A DNA stretch of 64,000 nt from CAZKCI01 sp964584165 (GCA_964584165.1 CAZOYW010000001.1:88907-152906), one strand, 5' to 3'; counted from the first letter of the stretch, positions 51,737 through 60,027 are shown. Made by a program: numbers and translations. The notes: generated by a model not told the origin, from the letters alone.

Positions 51737-51778
51737 TCACCGTCAACCGTCAACCGTCAACTGTCAACCGTCAACTGT
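51737..51778. repeat. Right inverted arm of S23 element C
   Basis: Five to six gtcaacc/gtcaact units, inverted relative to 51186-51318. It ends inside the truncated phosphatase-like gene and gives that gene's GTVDG end. Confidence 0.93.
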
Positions 51779-52234
51779 CCCCAACGCTTCCCCTTCCAGC
51801 CCTTCCGGCGGAGGTAGCCCCAGCTGGGAAAGCAGCGTCGGCATCACATCCCAGATCACCGGCCTCTTGGCATACGATCGAATGCCCCGAATGAAGAGCA
51901 TCGCGTCGTCATAGGTGTGCATACCGCTGATCGGGCTCGAGTTGAAGACCTCCCGCTTCGTCAAGCCCGCCTTGAAGTCGTAGCCGTCGTGCGGATCGAT
52001 TACGATGTCGGGCGCTTTTTCGAGGCATTCGCCTCGAAAAATATCTTCCTTTCGGAAGATCCGCTTGCAGATTAAATCGCCTGAAGGCGATTTAAAAGCC
52101 TTGAGGCCCGAGATTAAGGAGTTCCGAACAGACTCGTGATTGGACGCCGGGACCGTCCCGATCTTCCGGGCGACCAGGGAGAGGATGGGGAAGAGGGCGA
52201 AAAACAAGGGATGGACGATCAAGGGCTTTTTCAT
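51764..52234 (-). pseudogene. Chimeric remnant: membrane-protein start fused to AlkP C-terminus
   Basis: 156 residues. The first 22 residues (MKKPLIVHPLFFALFPIL...) look like the N-terminus of a different membrane protein. From KIGTVPAS on, the sequence is a near copy of the end of the AlkP protein encoded at 54071-55405, including the triple palindrome. The catalytic metal sites of the phosphatase are absent. Its ATG overlaps the stop of the methyltransferase gene (ATGA), as a real downstream gene would. Best explained by a deletion/recombination between two genes; probably non-functional. Confidence 0.8.
52016..52095. repeat. Triple palindrome, duplicated copy
   Basis: Stems of 11, 7 and 10 bp at 52016-52041, 52043-52060 and 52072-52095, loops attc, tttc and tgaa. 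Counterparts lie at 54316-54393. Confidence 0.95.
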
Positions 52235-53652
52235 CGATCCGGTTTCCTTTTGCAGGCCATCAGGTAGAGAATCCGCGCCGAACCTTCGAGCGGCACGGCG
52301 CGACGGATGTCGAAGAATGTTCCAAAGGCTTCCTCGAAGGCGGAACGATGGTAGCCGGGGAAGACGTCCTCCCGGGTGCGGAGCAACCGCTGAACCTGGG
52401 AATCCTCCTTGGGGACGAATTCGACGATCAACCAGCGCCCCAGGCCCGCGAAATACTCAGCGATCATGGGGAGGGGAACGTTGTTCGAGATCGCGAGGTG
52501 GTGGACGAGGGCCAGGGCCATCGCCAGGTCACAGGGGCCTCTCCGGTCGAGCGATTCCCTCTCCTTCCCCGCCCACCCCAGGTCCGGACTGGGGCTGGTC
52601 AGGTCCATGACCAGCGGAAGAAGCCGACCGTCCCTCCGCTGCTTCGCCCCCCGGTAGCACTTCTCCACGGCGGCGGGATCCACGTCGAAACAGACGGCGA
52701 AGGATCCCCGCTCGGCGACCAACCGGGAGAACTCCCCCGTGTTCCCGCCCAAGTCCCAGACCGTCTGGGGCTTGGCCTCTTCCAGGAAGGCAGCAATTCG
52801 CTCCTTCTTGTCCGCCATAGCGGCGGCGGAATAATTCGTGTCCTCGTAATACTCCGCCCACTCCGTCCCGGCGGGGTTCCAGCAGAGTCGGCGGACGGCC
52901 GATTCCAGGCTGTCGATCAATCCCCGCAGGAAGAGAAGATTTACCCGTCGGCGCGGAACGGGGCGGGCGACGTCGGCGGCATGGCGTATCTGGCTTCGCC
53001 CGTGAAGATGGACGTGAGACAACAAACCGAACCGGAAACGGGTTCGGATGGGCAGGAGGCGCGACGCGAGGTCCAGCGGTATGCCGTCTATGAATTCCCT
53101 CAGGAGGCGGGAGAGGCGAACGTCCGTGTGCGCCATCAGGGCGAGCGGAGCTAAAAAGTGTTGGCAAAACTGGCGATAAGCCACCCAGGGCTCTCCTTCT
53201 CGATAGCGGGCAAAAGAGAGGGTATCGATCAGAACCGGCCGCCCATTCCGGAACTGAATGTTGTAGGCGCTGGCATCTTTAAGCGACATCCCTTTCCCCA
53301 GGGCGATCTTCTGAATCTTGAGCGTAGCCAGGGCCGCATCCTTGATCTGGCTGAAGCACCACTCATAGGGATAGGAGATAAAGGGGATTTTCTCCGGGCG
53401 GATGACCTTGTATGCGTTATCGCCGCCGGCCAGGGAGATATCGGCGTCTTGATGGGGGATCAGGAGCCCCTCCTCTACCAGAGCTTGATAAAGCCCGGAG
53501 GAAATCAGGAAATCGTAATCGTCGCGGTAAGACTGGTTGATCCGGCGATATAGGTCGCCCCCGGCGCGGAAGAGAAACCCGCTGGGGTCGCGGAAGGAAG
53601 AGGGGAGGATGGAGTCGGATGGCATAGGATGCCGGATCGGGCTGACGCCCAT
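52231..53652 (-). CDS. NoeA-like SAM-dependent methyltransferase
   Basis: 473 residues. The N-terminal 200 residues contain RPEKIPFISYPYEWCFSQIK and SLKDASAYNIQFRNG, the helical/kinase-like domain of the NoeA group. The C-terminal part has VWDLGGNTGEFSRLVAERG as SAM motif I, CFDVDPAAVEKC motif II and LALVHHLAIS the post-II motif. In NoeA the reaction is unresolved; methylation of a nodulation factor was proposed. It overlaps the start of the chimeric remnant by 4 nt. Confidence 0.75.
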   Translation of the reverse strand: MGVSPIRHPMPSDSILPSSFRDPSGFLFRAGGDLYRRINQSYRDDYDFLISSGLYQALVEEGLLIPHQDADISLAGGDNAYKVIRPEKIPFISYPYEWCFSQIKDAALATLKIQKIALGKGMSLKDASAYNIQFRNGRPVLIDTLSFARYREGEPWVAYRQFCQHFLAPLALMAHTDVRLSRLLREFIDGIPLDLASRLLPIRTRFRFGLLSHVHLHGRSQIRHAADVARPVPRRRVNLLFLRGLIDSLESAVRRLCWNPAGTEWAEYYEDTNYSAAAMADKKERIAAFLEEAKPQTVWDLGGNTGEFSRLVAERGSFAVCFDVDPAAVEKCYRGAKQRRDGRLLPLVMDLTSPSPDLGWAGKERESLDRRGPCDLAMALALVHHLAISNNVPLPMIAEYFAGLGRWLIVEFVPKEDSQVQRLLRTREDVFPGYHRSAFEEAFGTFFDIRRAVPLEGSARILYLMACKRKPDR

Positions 53653-53654
53653 GT

Positions 53655-53787
53655 AGGATCGCTAACGCTTGTAGGATCTCCTTTTCAATCCGTTCCCGAA
53701 TTAAAAAGGATTGCAGTATCGCCCTTGCGGGCTTGTAGTATCGCCCTTCGGGCTTGCATTATCTGCCAGCCTTCAGTCTTCAGCCTT
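53655..53787. repeat. Hairpin array with CTTGYAGKATCG linkers, then GGCTGAA array
   Basis: gtaggatcgctaacg, cttgtaggatc-tccttttcaatccg...aaaaagga-ttgcagtatcg and two short gccc/gggc hairpins with cttg(t/c)a linkers. From 53764 a cttcagt/cttcagc array gives the NNKAED end of the next gene. Confidence 0.85.
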
Positions 53788-54015
53788 GTTATTATCCTTC
53801 CCCCCTTTCCTACCGAAGAGCTTCGCGAAAAACTCTTTTATCTTCGCCCAGAAGATCTTGACCACGAAAAGGCCCCCCACCAGCCCAGCGATAAGGATCT
53901 GGAAAAGATAGCTCCCCGTCCCCGGGTCCAGATATGCCGGGCCATCGGACGGCGCCCAAAGCAGGCAGAGACCGCCAATCAGAATTGCGAAGGCAATGCG
54001 TTTCACCTTCTTCAT
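53773..54015 (-). CDS. Small membrane protein with YLDPGTGSY motif
   Basis: 80 residues. A signal-peptide-like stretch is followed by YLDPGTGSYLFQILIAGLVGG and a single hydrophobic helix with a basic tail. The YLDPGTGS motif occurs in a family of small membrane proteins that I recall beside AlkP-type genes; its function is unknown. Adjacent to the AlkP gene, so the two may act together. KAED at the end comes from the repeat. Confidence 0.7.
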   Translation of the reverse strand: MKKVKRIAFAILIGGLCLLWAPSDGPAYLDPGTGSYLFQILIAGLVGGLFVVKIFWAKIKEFFAKLFGRKGGKDNNKAED

Positions 54016-54070
54016 CGCATCTTCTCCTGAAGTATGCTTAAGGGTTGTGAGCCCGAACGATCGTCGACGG

Positions 54071-55405
54071 TCAGACGCTCAGAGACTCCCCTGCTAATCC
54101 ATCCGGTATCGGCAAGTCAAGCGAGCGAAGCATGGTCGGCATAATATCCCATATCACCGGACGCTTCGTATAGCCGCTGACGCCGCGGATGTAGAGCATC
54201 GCGTCATCATAGGTGTGCATACCGCTGATCGGGCTCGAGGTGAAGATCTCCCGCTTCGTCAAGCCCGCCTTGAAGTCGTAGCCGTCGTGCGGATCGATTA
54301 CGATGTCGGGCGCTCTTTCGAGGCATTCGCCTCGAAAAATATCTTCCTTTCGGAAGATCCGTTTGCAGATTAAATCGCCTGAAGGCGATTTAAAGGCCTT
54401 GAGGTCCAAGATTATGGAGTTCCGAACGGACTCGTAGTCGGACGCCGGGACCGTCCCGATCTTCCAGGCGCCCTCTCGGAGAACGTGGATCCGCCCAGGG
54501 ACGAGAGCGAAAGCCTTCGCGGCTGGCGAAAGGGCGGGGAAATCGAGGTCATGGGCGGGGGGGCGGTAATAATCAAGATAACCGCGCGAGGAGAGCCAGG
54601 AATTGAGTTGGACCTCGTGCTTCAGGCGACAAAATCCATGATCGGAGAGAACGATCAGCTGTGTCTCATCGGTGAGTTTAGCTTTGACCCTTCCCAGGAG
54701 ATCGTCGACCCGTCGATAAAAGTCTATGAAATACTTTTTATTCGGGTTCTGGGAGTCGTCAGAATCCCAGAACCTGAATAAAAAGTGGTTCACCCGGTCC
54801 GTGTCCATGAAATGCATCACGAAGAGGTCCCACTCCTCGGAATCCCAGAGCGAGAAGAGCGTCCTCACCCTCCCCTCGAAGACGCGCAGGTTTTCCTCCT
54901 TGAAATAGTCCAGCGATTCGCGGGCCTTGGCCGGGTTGATGTCGAGGAGGTAGCCGTTCCGCTCCAGCTTCGCGAGGGCGGATGGGGGATGGACGGCCTT
55001 CGCCAGGGAGGGGCTGATGAAATCGCCGACCATCATCCCGTTGACCGGGCGGGGGGGATAGGTGTTCGGGACGCCGAGCGAGATCACGCGTTTCCCCGCT
55101 TCGGAGACGTACTCGCAGATCGTTTTCGCCCTGAGGTGAGTGGAATTCGGCAGGTAGAGGTTCAGATCCCGGTCCAGATCGCTGAAACCGAAGATCCCGA
55201 AATCCCCCGGGTTCCGACCGCTCAGGAATGAAGACCAGGCCACGTTGGACACGGTGGGAAGAACCGAGTCCATTTGAACCAGATCTCCTTCTTGCAGGAG
55301 ATTCGACAAGTTGGGCATCCGGCCGTCGCCGATGAAGCGACGAGCCAGGGTATAGGGAAACCCATCGAGACCTATGACTATTACTTTATTATGCGCGCAT
55401 TTCAC
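54071..55405 (-). CDS. AlkP-superfamily phosphodiesterase/hydrolase
   Basis: 444 residues. GLDG near residue 13 is the first metal site, TVSNVAWSSFLSGRNPG the nucleophile region, HFMDTDRVNHFLF and SDHGF near residue 257 the second site, and MHTYDDAMLYIRG the final site (His). The protein has no signal peptide. Relatives hydrolyse phosphodiesters or nucleotide diphosphates; the substrate here may be a lipid-linked or glycan phosphate. Four palindromes lie within it. It overlaps the GT39-type gene upstream by 4 nt (ATGA). Confidence 0.82.
   Translation of the reverse strand: MKCAHNKVIVIGLDGFPYTLARRFIGDGRMPNLSNLLQEGDLVQMDSVLPTVSNVAWSSFLSGRNPGDFGIFGFSDLDRDLNLYLPNSTHLRAKTICEYVSEAGKRVISLGVPNTYPPRPVNGMMVGDFISPSLAKAVHPPSALAKLERNGYLLDINPAKARESLDYFKEENLRVFEGRVRTLFSLWDSEEWDLFVMHFMDTDRVNHFLFRFWDSDDSQNPNKKYFIDFYRRVDDLLGRVKAKLTDETQLIVLSDHGFCRLKHEVQLNSWLSSRGYLDYYRPPAHDLDFPALSPAAKAFALVPGRIHVLREGAWKIGTVPASDYESVRNSIILDLKAFKSPSGDLICKRIFRKEDIFRGECLERAPDIVIDPHDGYDFKAGLTKREIFTSSPISGMHTYDDAMLYIRGVSGYTKRPVIWDIMPTMLRSLDLPIPDGLAGESLSV
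54316..54393. repeat. Triple palindrome in AlkP gene
   Basis: Stems of 9, 7 and 10 bp at 54316-54337, 54341-54358 and 54370-54393, with loops attc, tttc and tgaa. They encode FKSPSGDLICKRIFRKEDIF and the following RGECLE. Confidence 0.97.
54733..54786. repeat. In-gene palindrome, 22-nt arms with one mismatch, 10-nt loop
   Basis: Left arm 54733-54754 and right arm 54765-54786 pair at 21 of 22 positions. Core attcgggttctggga / tcccagaacctgaat. It encodes NHFLFRFWDSDDSQNPNKKY. Confidence 0.97.
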
Positions 55406-56766
55406 GGTTGCCGACCCGTCGGCAGCGGCTTATCGCCCGCGGGTGAACTGATCACCCTATTCGATAGTATTTTGGTCGCGCGGCATTTGAACCAGCTGGC
55501 CGCAAAGTAGGCGTAGATGGGTACTAAAGGATAGTTGAAGCGAGGCGCTCCATGGAACACGCTGATGGTCGCGACCCAATACAATACGATCAATAGCAGC
55601 AGGGAATCCTCGGGAGGCTTGCCTCGGCGGATGGCGCCGAGCAGAAACGTCAGGAACAACAGCACATATCCGAAGCCGCAAGCATACTCGACGGCATTAT
55701 AGATCGCGTCTCGATGCTTGAAGGTCCGGGATACTCGCGCAAAATTATAGCCGGCAACCCATGAATGATCCGGCCCGAAAAAGCGTTTCCATTTCCAGGT
55801 GACGATATTCTTCAGGACGAATCCCGGGTGTCGAATAATCGACTGGACTCCCATCCGATAGAATCTGCGATCCATGTCTATTTCGCTAAGCCCTTCGGAC
55901 ACCCGGCGCATTCGCAGCTCTTCCGCTATCCGCATCCCGTCGTATGTATTGGGATAGAATAATGAATGTCCCCCATCTCCCGCTCCGAAATAAATCGCAT
56001 CGAAGACAAGATAATTCCTGATCGGCCACGGAGAAAATCCGATCAGAGTAAATACCGCCACCAACCCCGCCAGGCTGATCCACTGTCGCGCTTTCACCTT
56101 CCCCCGGAAGGCCAGCCAAATCCCGAGGCAAACGGGGACTAGCAAAGCTTGCGGCCTGACCAGGGCCGAGAACCCCAGAATCAGGCCTCCCAAGGCGCTA
56201 CCGATAACCGGCCGGTCCCGATAGCTAACAAGAAATATCCACAGCGCGAGCCAGAGAAGAAAAGTAAATAAATGTTCCGATGCCAGCAAACTGGTGGTGA
56301 AGATATAGGTCGGGTAAAATGCCAGAATCCCCGAGGTGATTTTTCCCACCATTTCCCCCCCGCAGGAGCGAAATATCCGGTAGCTGATGGCGCACACCCC
56401 CGTATTCAAGATGGCGCCGGCCAATTTTGCCGATGCCAAACCGGGACCGAAGATTTTAAAGAGCGCCGCCAGAAACAACGGATAGCCAAAAATAAAATGC
56501 ACCGTGGGTTCGGGGATTCCAAATCTATTGTCCGAAGCCAACTCCAGTGCCCGCTCGTAATACCACTTGAAATCGGAGTGGGGGAGAGCCGGCGCCCAGA
56601 GAACCCATCCCAGCCGGATGCTGAAGGCGACTGCACAGAGCGCAGTCGTCCAAGCCGCCGGGGACATGCCCTTGAGCCATTCCAGCGCTCTCGACAAGCG
56701 GCGCAATCCGCCGGTCGGCTTCGACTCGAATGCTGTCGCCGTCTTCCATCGCATGGCCGTATTCAT
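55402..56766 (-). CDS. GT39-type membrane glycosyltransferase
   Basis: 454 residues, about nine membrane segments. LPHSDFKWYYERALELA after the first one gives the acidic (D...E) motif of dolichyl/polyprenyl-phosphate-sugar-dependent enzymes. YPTYIFTTSLLASEHLFTFLLW is also family-like. It probably transfers a sugar in the periplasm. It overlaps the AlkP gene (ATGA), so coupled translation is likely. The last 18 residues are atypical (GDKPLPTGRQP). Confidence 0.75.
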   Translation of the reverse strand: MNTAMRWKTATAFESKPTGGLRRLSRALEWLKGMSPAAWTTALCAVAFSIRLGWVLWAPALPHSDFKWYYERALELASDNRFGIPEPTVHFIFGYPLFLAALFKIFGPGLASAKLAGAILNTGVCAISYRIFRSCGGEMVGKITSGILAFYPTYIFTTSLLASEHLFTFLLWLALWIFLVSYRDRPVIGSALGGLILGFSALVRPQALLVPVCLGIWLAFRGKVKARQWISLAGLVAVFTLIGFSPWPIRNYLVFDAIYFGAGDGGHSLFYPNTYDGMRIAEELRMRRVSEGLSEIDMDRRFYRMGVQSIIRHPGFVLKNIVTWKWKRFFGPDHSWVAGYNFARVSRTFKHRDAIYNAVEYACGFGYVLLFLTFLLGAIRRGKPPEDSLLLLIVLYWVATISVFHGAPRFNYPLVPIYAYFAASWFKCRATKILSNRVISSPAGDKPLPTGRQP

Positions 56767-56791
56767 CGATATCCCGCTTGAACCGTTTCGA

Positions 56792-57487
56792 CTAGATCCG
56801 AAAACTCATGCCAACAGTCTGGAGCAGGGACTGGACGGCGGAACGTAACAGTTTCCATCTCCGGATGGACACCTCGCCGGTCGTTCTCGGGCGACTGGGG
56901 ATGGGCGCTTCCATGATCCGCATTTTCATCCGGACGGCGTATCCGGAGAGGATGACGTTCGGGGCAAAAGTGTCTGCCGGGATGGCCACAAAGACCTCCC
57001 GGAACTTCTCGGCTCGGTAGAGGCGGTAGGGCGCGTTCACGTCGGTAACTCCGAAGCCGTAGAAGATCCACACCGCCAGACGCGATACCGCCGTAACGAT
57101 CTTCCTTGCTAGGGAAGATCGACGATCGACTCTTCTCCCGAGAATCAAGTCGTAATCTTCCCTTTTCCCCCACAACGTGGGGAAAAATGAAGCGTCCATC
57201 TCGTTATCCGCGTCCACCTGGAAGATCCACTCCGAGCGGGCAGACCGGTAACCCTGGAGGATAGTCGGGCCATGGCCGGAGTTGGGCTTATCGATCACCT
57301 GCACCTCGGGATTGCGCGCGGCGATTCCTTGGAGGATTCCGAGGGAGCCATCCCGGGATCCGTCGTTCAGGACCAGGATCGCGAAATCGAGCCCCAGCTT
57401 TCGAAGAACGGCGAGCCAGGAATCGAGTACATTCCCGATGGACCCCGCCTCGTTATAGACCGGGATGATGACGGTCAGTTCCTTCAT
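56792..57487 (-). CDS. Family 2 glycosyltransferase
   Basis: 231 residues. LTVIIPVYNEAGSIGNVLDS, LVLNDGSRDGSL and VDADNEMDASFF give the GT-A core with a DAD triad. FYGFGVTDVNAPYRLYR is the DPM1-like acceptor region. It may make a polyprenyl-phosphate sugar for the GT39-type protein encoded just downstream. Two palindromes (57097-57121, 57163-57187) lie inside the gene, between residues about 100 and 135. Confidence 0.83.
   Translation of the reverse strand: MKELTVIIPVYNEAGSIGNVLDSWLAVLRKLGLDFAILVLNDGSRDGSLGILQGIAARNPEVQVIDKPNSGHGPTILQGYRSARSEWIFQVDADNEMDASFFPTLWGKREDYDLILGRRVDRRSSLARKIVTAVSRLAVWIFYGFGVTDVNAPYRLYRAEKFREVFVAIPADTFAPNVILSGYAVRMKMRIMEAPIPSRPRTTGEVSIRRWKLLRSAVQSLLQTVGMSFRI
57097..57121. 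repeat. In-gene palindrome, 9-bp stem, 7-nt loop
   Basis: Arms cgatcttcc and ggaagatcg, loop ttgctag. Confidence 0.85.
57163..57187. repeat. In-gene palindrome, 11-nt arms with one G-U
   Basis: ttttcccccac and gtggggaaaaa, loop aac. The single mismatch is a G-U pair in the mRNA. Confidence 0.8.
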
Positions 57488-57509
57488 CGATCTCCTTTAG
57501 CCCGGCGAT

Positions 57510-57575
57510 TTTAACCACGAATCTCGCGCTTGCCCGCCGTAGCCCGACTCGTCCGGGCGAAGGCGGGAATCTTCA
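57510..57575. repeat. Dispersed palindromic repeat, copy 2
   Basis: taaccacgaatctcgcg ... gcccgccgtagcccgact ... gggcgaaggcggga, related to 4318-4386. Confidence 0.75.
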
Positions 57576-57592
57576 CGAAGCGAACTGCCGCT

Positions 57593-57625
57593 TGCAACGT
57601 GTCACGTGCCACGTGCAACGGCTTC
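57593..57625. repeat. GTCACGT heptamer array
   Basis: gcaacgt, gtcacgt, gccacgt, gcaacgg: four 7-bp units near the end of glf. Same family as 18554-18585. Confidence 0.85.
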
Positions 57626-57656
57626 AACTATTTGAACGTTTCCACCCCGTATATGC

Positions 57657-58790
57657 TCACAGTTTGCCATCCCTGATCCGCTGGAAGGCTTCAATGGCCC
57701 GGCCGATCACGTGGTGCATATCGAAATACCGGTATTCGGCCAGGCGGCCCCCGAAAACAACGTCCTTCTCCTCCGCCATCAGAACCCGGTATCGATCGTG
57801 GACGGCGAGGTTTTTGGCATCGTTGATGGGGTAAAGGGGCATATCCCCGGAATCGTCTTCGGGATACTCCCGGAAGATCAAGGTCTTTTCCCGCTGGTAC
57901 GAACGCTCCGGGTGCAGGTGGCGGGGTTCATGGATCCGGGTCCACGGGATCTCGGCGTCCGCGAAATTCATCACCGAGGTTCCTTGATAATCCTCGACGG
58001 GGAGGATTTCCTTGCGAAAATCGCAACTCCGCCATTCCAGCTTCCCGTGGCGATAATCGAAATAACGGTCTACCGAGCCGGTGTAGATTGTTTTCTTCCT
58101 AACCCGAATCGAATTCCGCACCGAGAAATAATCGGTATTGAGCTCAAAGCGTATTTTCGGAGAGTCCAGTATCCGCTCGAAGATCTTCGTGTAGCCGTCG
58201 AGCGGGATCCCCTGCCAACGGTCGGCATAGTAGTTCTCGTTGTAGTCAAACCTGACCGGAAGGCGGGTGATGATATCCGCGGGGAGCTCCCGCACGGGCC
58301 GACGCCACTGCTTGGCCGTGTAGCCCTTGATGAGAGCTTCGTAGAGCGGCCGCCCGACCAGAGAGATAGCCTTCTCCTCCAGATTGGACGGCTGACCGAT
58401 CCCGCTCTCGGCAATCTCCTTGTCGATGAGCGCCCTGGCCTCGGCCGGCTTCAGGCTGAGCCCGTAGATGGCGTTGATCGTCTCCAGGTTGATCGGCATC
58501 TGGTAGACCTTCCCACGGTAGGTGGTCAGGACCTGGTGCCGATAACCGTTGAACTCCGTGAAGCGGCGGATATATTCCCAGACCTCGCGGTCCGGGGTGT
58601 GGAAGATGTGCGTCCCGTAAGCGTGGAACTCGATCCCCGTCTCGGGGTCGACCTCCGAGTAGCAGTTCCCCCCGATATGGGACCGCTTGTCTATCACCAG
58701 CACGGTCTTGCCGAGAACGGCGGCTAACTTCTCGGCCATGACCGCGCCGAAGAACCCGGCGCCGACCACGAGATAATCGCAGGCTGTCAT
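57657..58790 (-). CDS. glf: UDP-galactopyranose mutase
   Basis: 377 residues, the usual Glf length. YLVVGAGFFGAVMAEKL near residue 6 is the FAD-binding loop, HIGGNCYSEVD near 37 and GTHIFHTPDREVWEYI near 59 are family signatures, and YTAKQWRRP near 155 the substrate/flavin Trp-Arg region. The enzyme converts UDP-galactopyranose to UDP-galactofuranose, a reduced-FAD reaction in the cytoplasm. It indicates galactofuranose in the glycan. Its start lies 4 bp after the cysN stop, so it may share that operon. Confidence 0.97.
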   Translation of the reverse strand: MTACDYLVVGAGFFGAVMAEKLAAVLGKTVLVIDKRSHIGGNCYSEVDPETGIEFHAYGTHIFHTPDREVWEYIRRFTEFNGYRHQVLTTYRGKVYQMPINLETINAIYGLSLKPAEARALIDKEIAESGIGQPSNLEEKAISLVGRPLYEALIKGYTAKQWRRPVRELPADIITRLPVRFDYNENYYADRWQGIPLDGYTKIFERILDSPKIRFELNTDYFSVRNSIRVRKKTIYTGSVDRYFDYRHGKLEWRSCDFRKEILPVEDYQGTSVMNFADAEIPWTRIHEPRHLHPERSYQREKTLIFREYPEDDSGDMPLYPINDAKNLAVHDRYRVLMAEEKDVVFGGRLAEYRYFDMHHVIGRAIEAFQRIRDGKL

Positions 58791-58794
58791 AGCG

Positions 58795-60027
58795 CTATGT
58801 TTCTTGCATGACGATCCCGCCGGCGACGGCGTCGCCGCCGCGGGAGAGGACGAAACGGCCGAGCTCCTTGGTCTCGTAGAACGACTCCGCGACCACCGGC
58901 TTCGCGGTGGCGATCAGAGCCTCTCCCACCTCCGTCTCCTCGAGGCGCGAGGCGTCCCGCTCCAGGACTTCCAGCGTAGAGGAGTCGATCCGCTCCCCGA
59001 TCCTCTCCACCCGTGCCGGGACTTCCTGGGTGGCACAGCGGAAGATCAACTCCTCGCCGACCCGGAGGGGGACCCGGGACATCGAGAAGATGCTGGCCTT
59101 GACCCGTGAGGTGACCGAGGGGAGTTTCCCCGCCGGGCAGACCACCTCGCCCCGGCGGGCGGCGACCGGAGGCCGGAAGACCAGCCCGATCGACTCCCCC
59201 GCCTCCGCGTCTTTCTTGCCTTCGGCAAGAAAGACGCGGAGTGATTGCACCACGGACTTTCCTCCCAAAGGCAGAAAGACAACCTGGTCTCCCACGTGGA
59301 TACGGCCGGACTCCAAGCGGCCGACGACGACTTTCTCTCCGTCCAGCTCATAGACGTCCTGGACGGGGAAGCGCATCGGCTTCTCGGCCGACGAGGGAAG
59401 GTTCCGGAAGGAGTCGAGCGCCCCGAGCAGGGTCGGCCCCCGATACCAGCCCATCCGGACGGAGCGCTTCGAGATATTGTCTCCCTGCTTTGCGGCAATA
59501 GGGATAACGTGGCTCGGCGAGAGATTAATCTGGCCCAGGAATGCGTTGAGATCAGTTTTCAATCTTGTGAATTTCTCCTCGGAGAAATTCACAAGATCGA
59601 GCTTGTTCACCGCCACGATCAGCTGCTTCAGCCCCAGGAGGCCGACGATGAAAGCGTGGCGCTGGGTCTGCTCCCGGATCCCTTCGGCGGCGTCCACGAT
59701 CAGGACCGCGGCCTCGGCCTGGGCGGCCCCGGTGATCATGTTCTTCAGGAACTCCCGGTGCCCCGGGGCGTCGATGATCACGTAGTCGCGGCGGGGCGTC
59801 CGGAAGAAAACCTGGGCGGTGTCGATGGTGAGGTGCCCCCGGCGCTCCTCCTCCAGGTGATCGACGACGTAGGCGAACTCCACCTCCTCGCCCATCTCCT
59901 TGCAGGCGGAGCGGATCTCGTCCAGCTTATCCTTGGGAAGAGACTCGGTGTCGTAAAGCAGGCGCCCGATCAGGGTCGATTTCCCATGATCCACATGACC
60001 CACGATGACAAACCTCAAATGTCTCAT
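58795..60027 (-). CDS. cysN: Sulfate adenylyltransferase GTPase subunit
   Basis: 410 residues. GHVDHGKST (10-18) is the G1 loop, IDAPGHREFLKNM the G3 region and NKLDL the G4 motif. The switch region HLTIDTAQ and the C-terminal beta domains match CysN/NodQ. No APS-kinase domain is fused. Together with CysD it makes adenosine 5'-phosphosulfate from ATP and sulfate. The palindromes at 59203-59241 and 59562-59597 encode regions that stay aligned with E. coli CysN in length, as far as I recall its sequence. Confidence 0.93.
   Translation of the reverse strand: MRHLRFVIVGHVDHGKSTLIGRLLYDTESLPKDKLDEIRSACKEMGEEVEFAYVVDHLEEERRGHLTIDTAQVFFRTPRRDYVIIDAPGHREFLKNMITGAAQAEAAVLIVDAAEGIREQTQRHAFIVGLLGLKQLIVAVNKLDLVNFSEEKFTRLKTDLNAFLGQINLSPSHVIPIAAKQGDNISKRSVRMGWYRGPTLLGALDSFRNLPSSAEKPMRFPVQDVYELDGEKVVVGRLESGRIHVGDQVVFLPLGGKSVVQSLRVFLAEGKKDAEAGESIGLVFRPPVAARRGEVVCPAGKLPSVTSRVKASIFSMSRVPLRVGEELIFRCATQEVPARVERIGERIDSSTLEVLERDASRLEETEVGEALIATAKPVVAESFYETKELGRFVLSRGGDAVAGGIVMQET
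59203..59241. repeat. In-gene palindrome, 18-bp stem, 3-nt loop
   Basis: ctccgcgtctttcttgcc and ggcaagaaagacgcggag around ttc. Perfect. It encodes LRVFLAEGKKDAE in CysN. Confidence 0.98.
59562..59597. repeat. In-gene palindrome, 17-bp stem, 2-nt loop
   Basis: atcttgtgaatttctcc and ggagaaattcacaagat around tc. Perfect. It encodes DLVNFSEEKFTRL in CysN, next to the G4 motif. Confidence 0.98.

Noticed and set aside
51764..52234. Active small phosphatase
   Set aside because: All catalytic metal sites of the full-length relative are missing.
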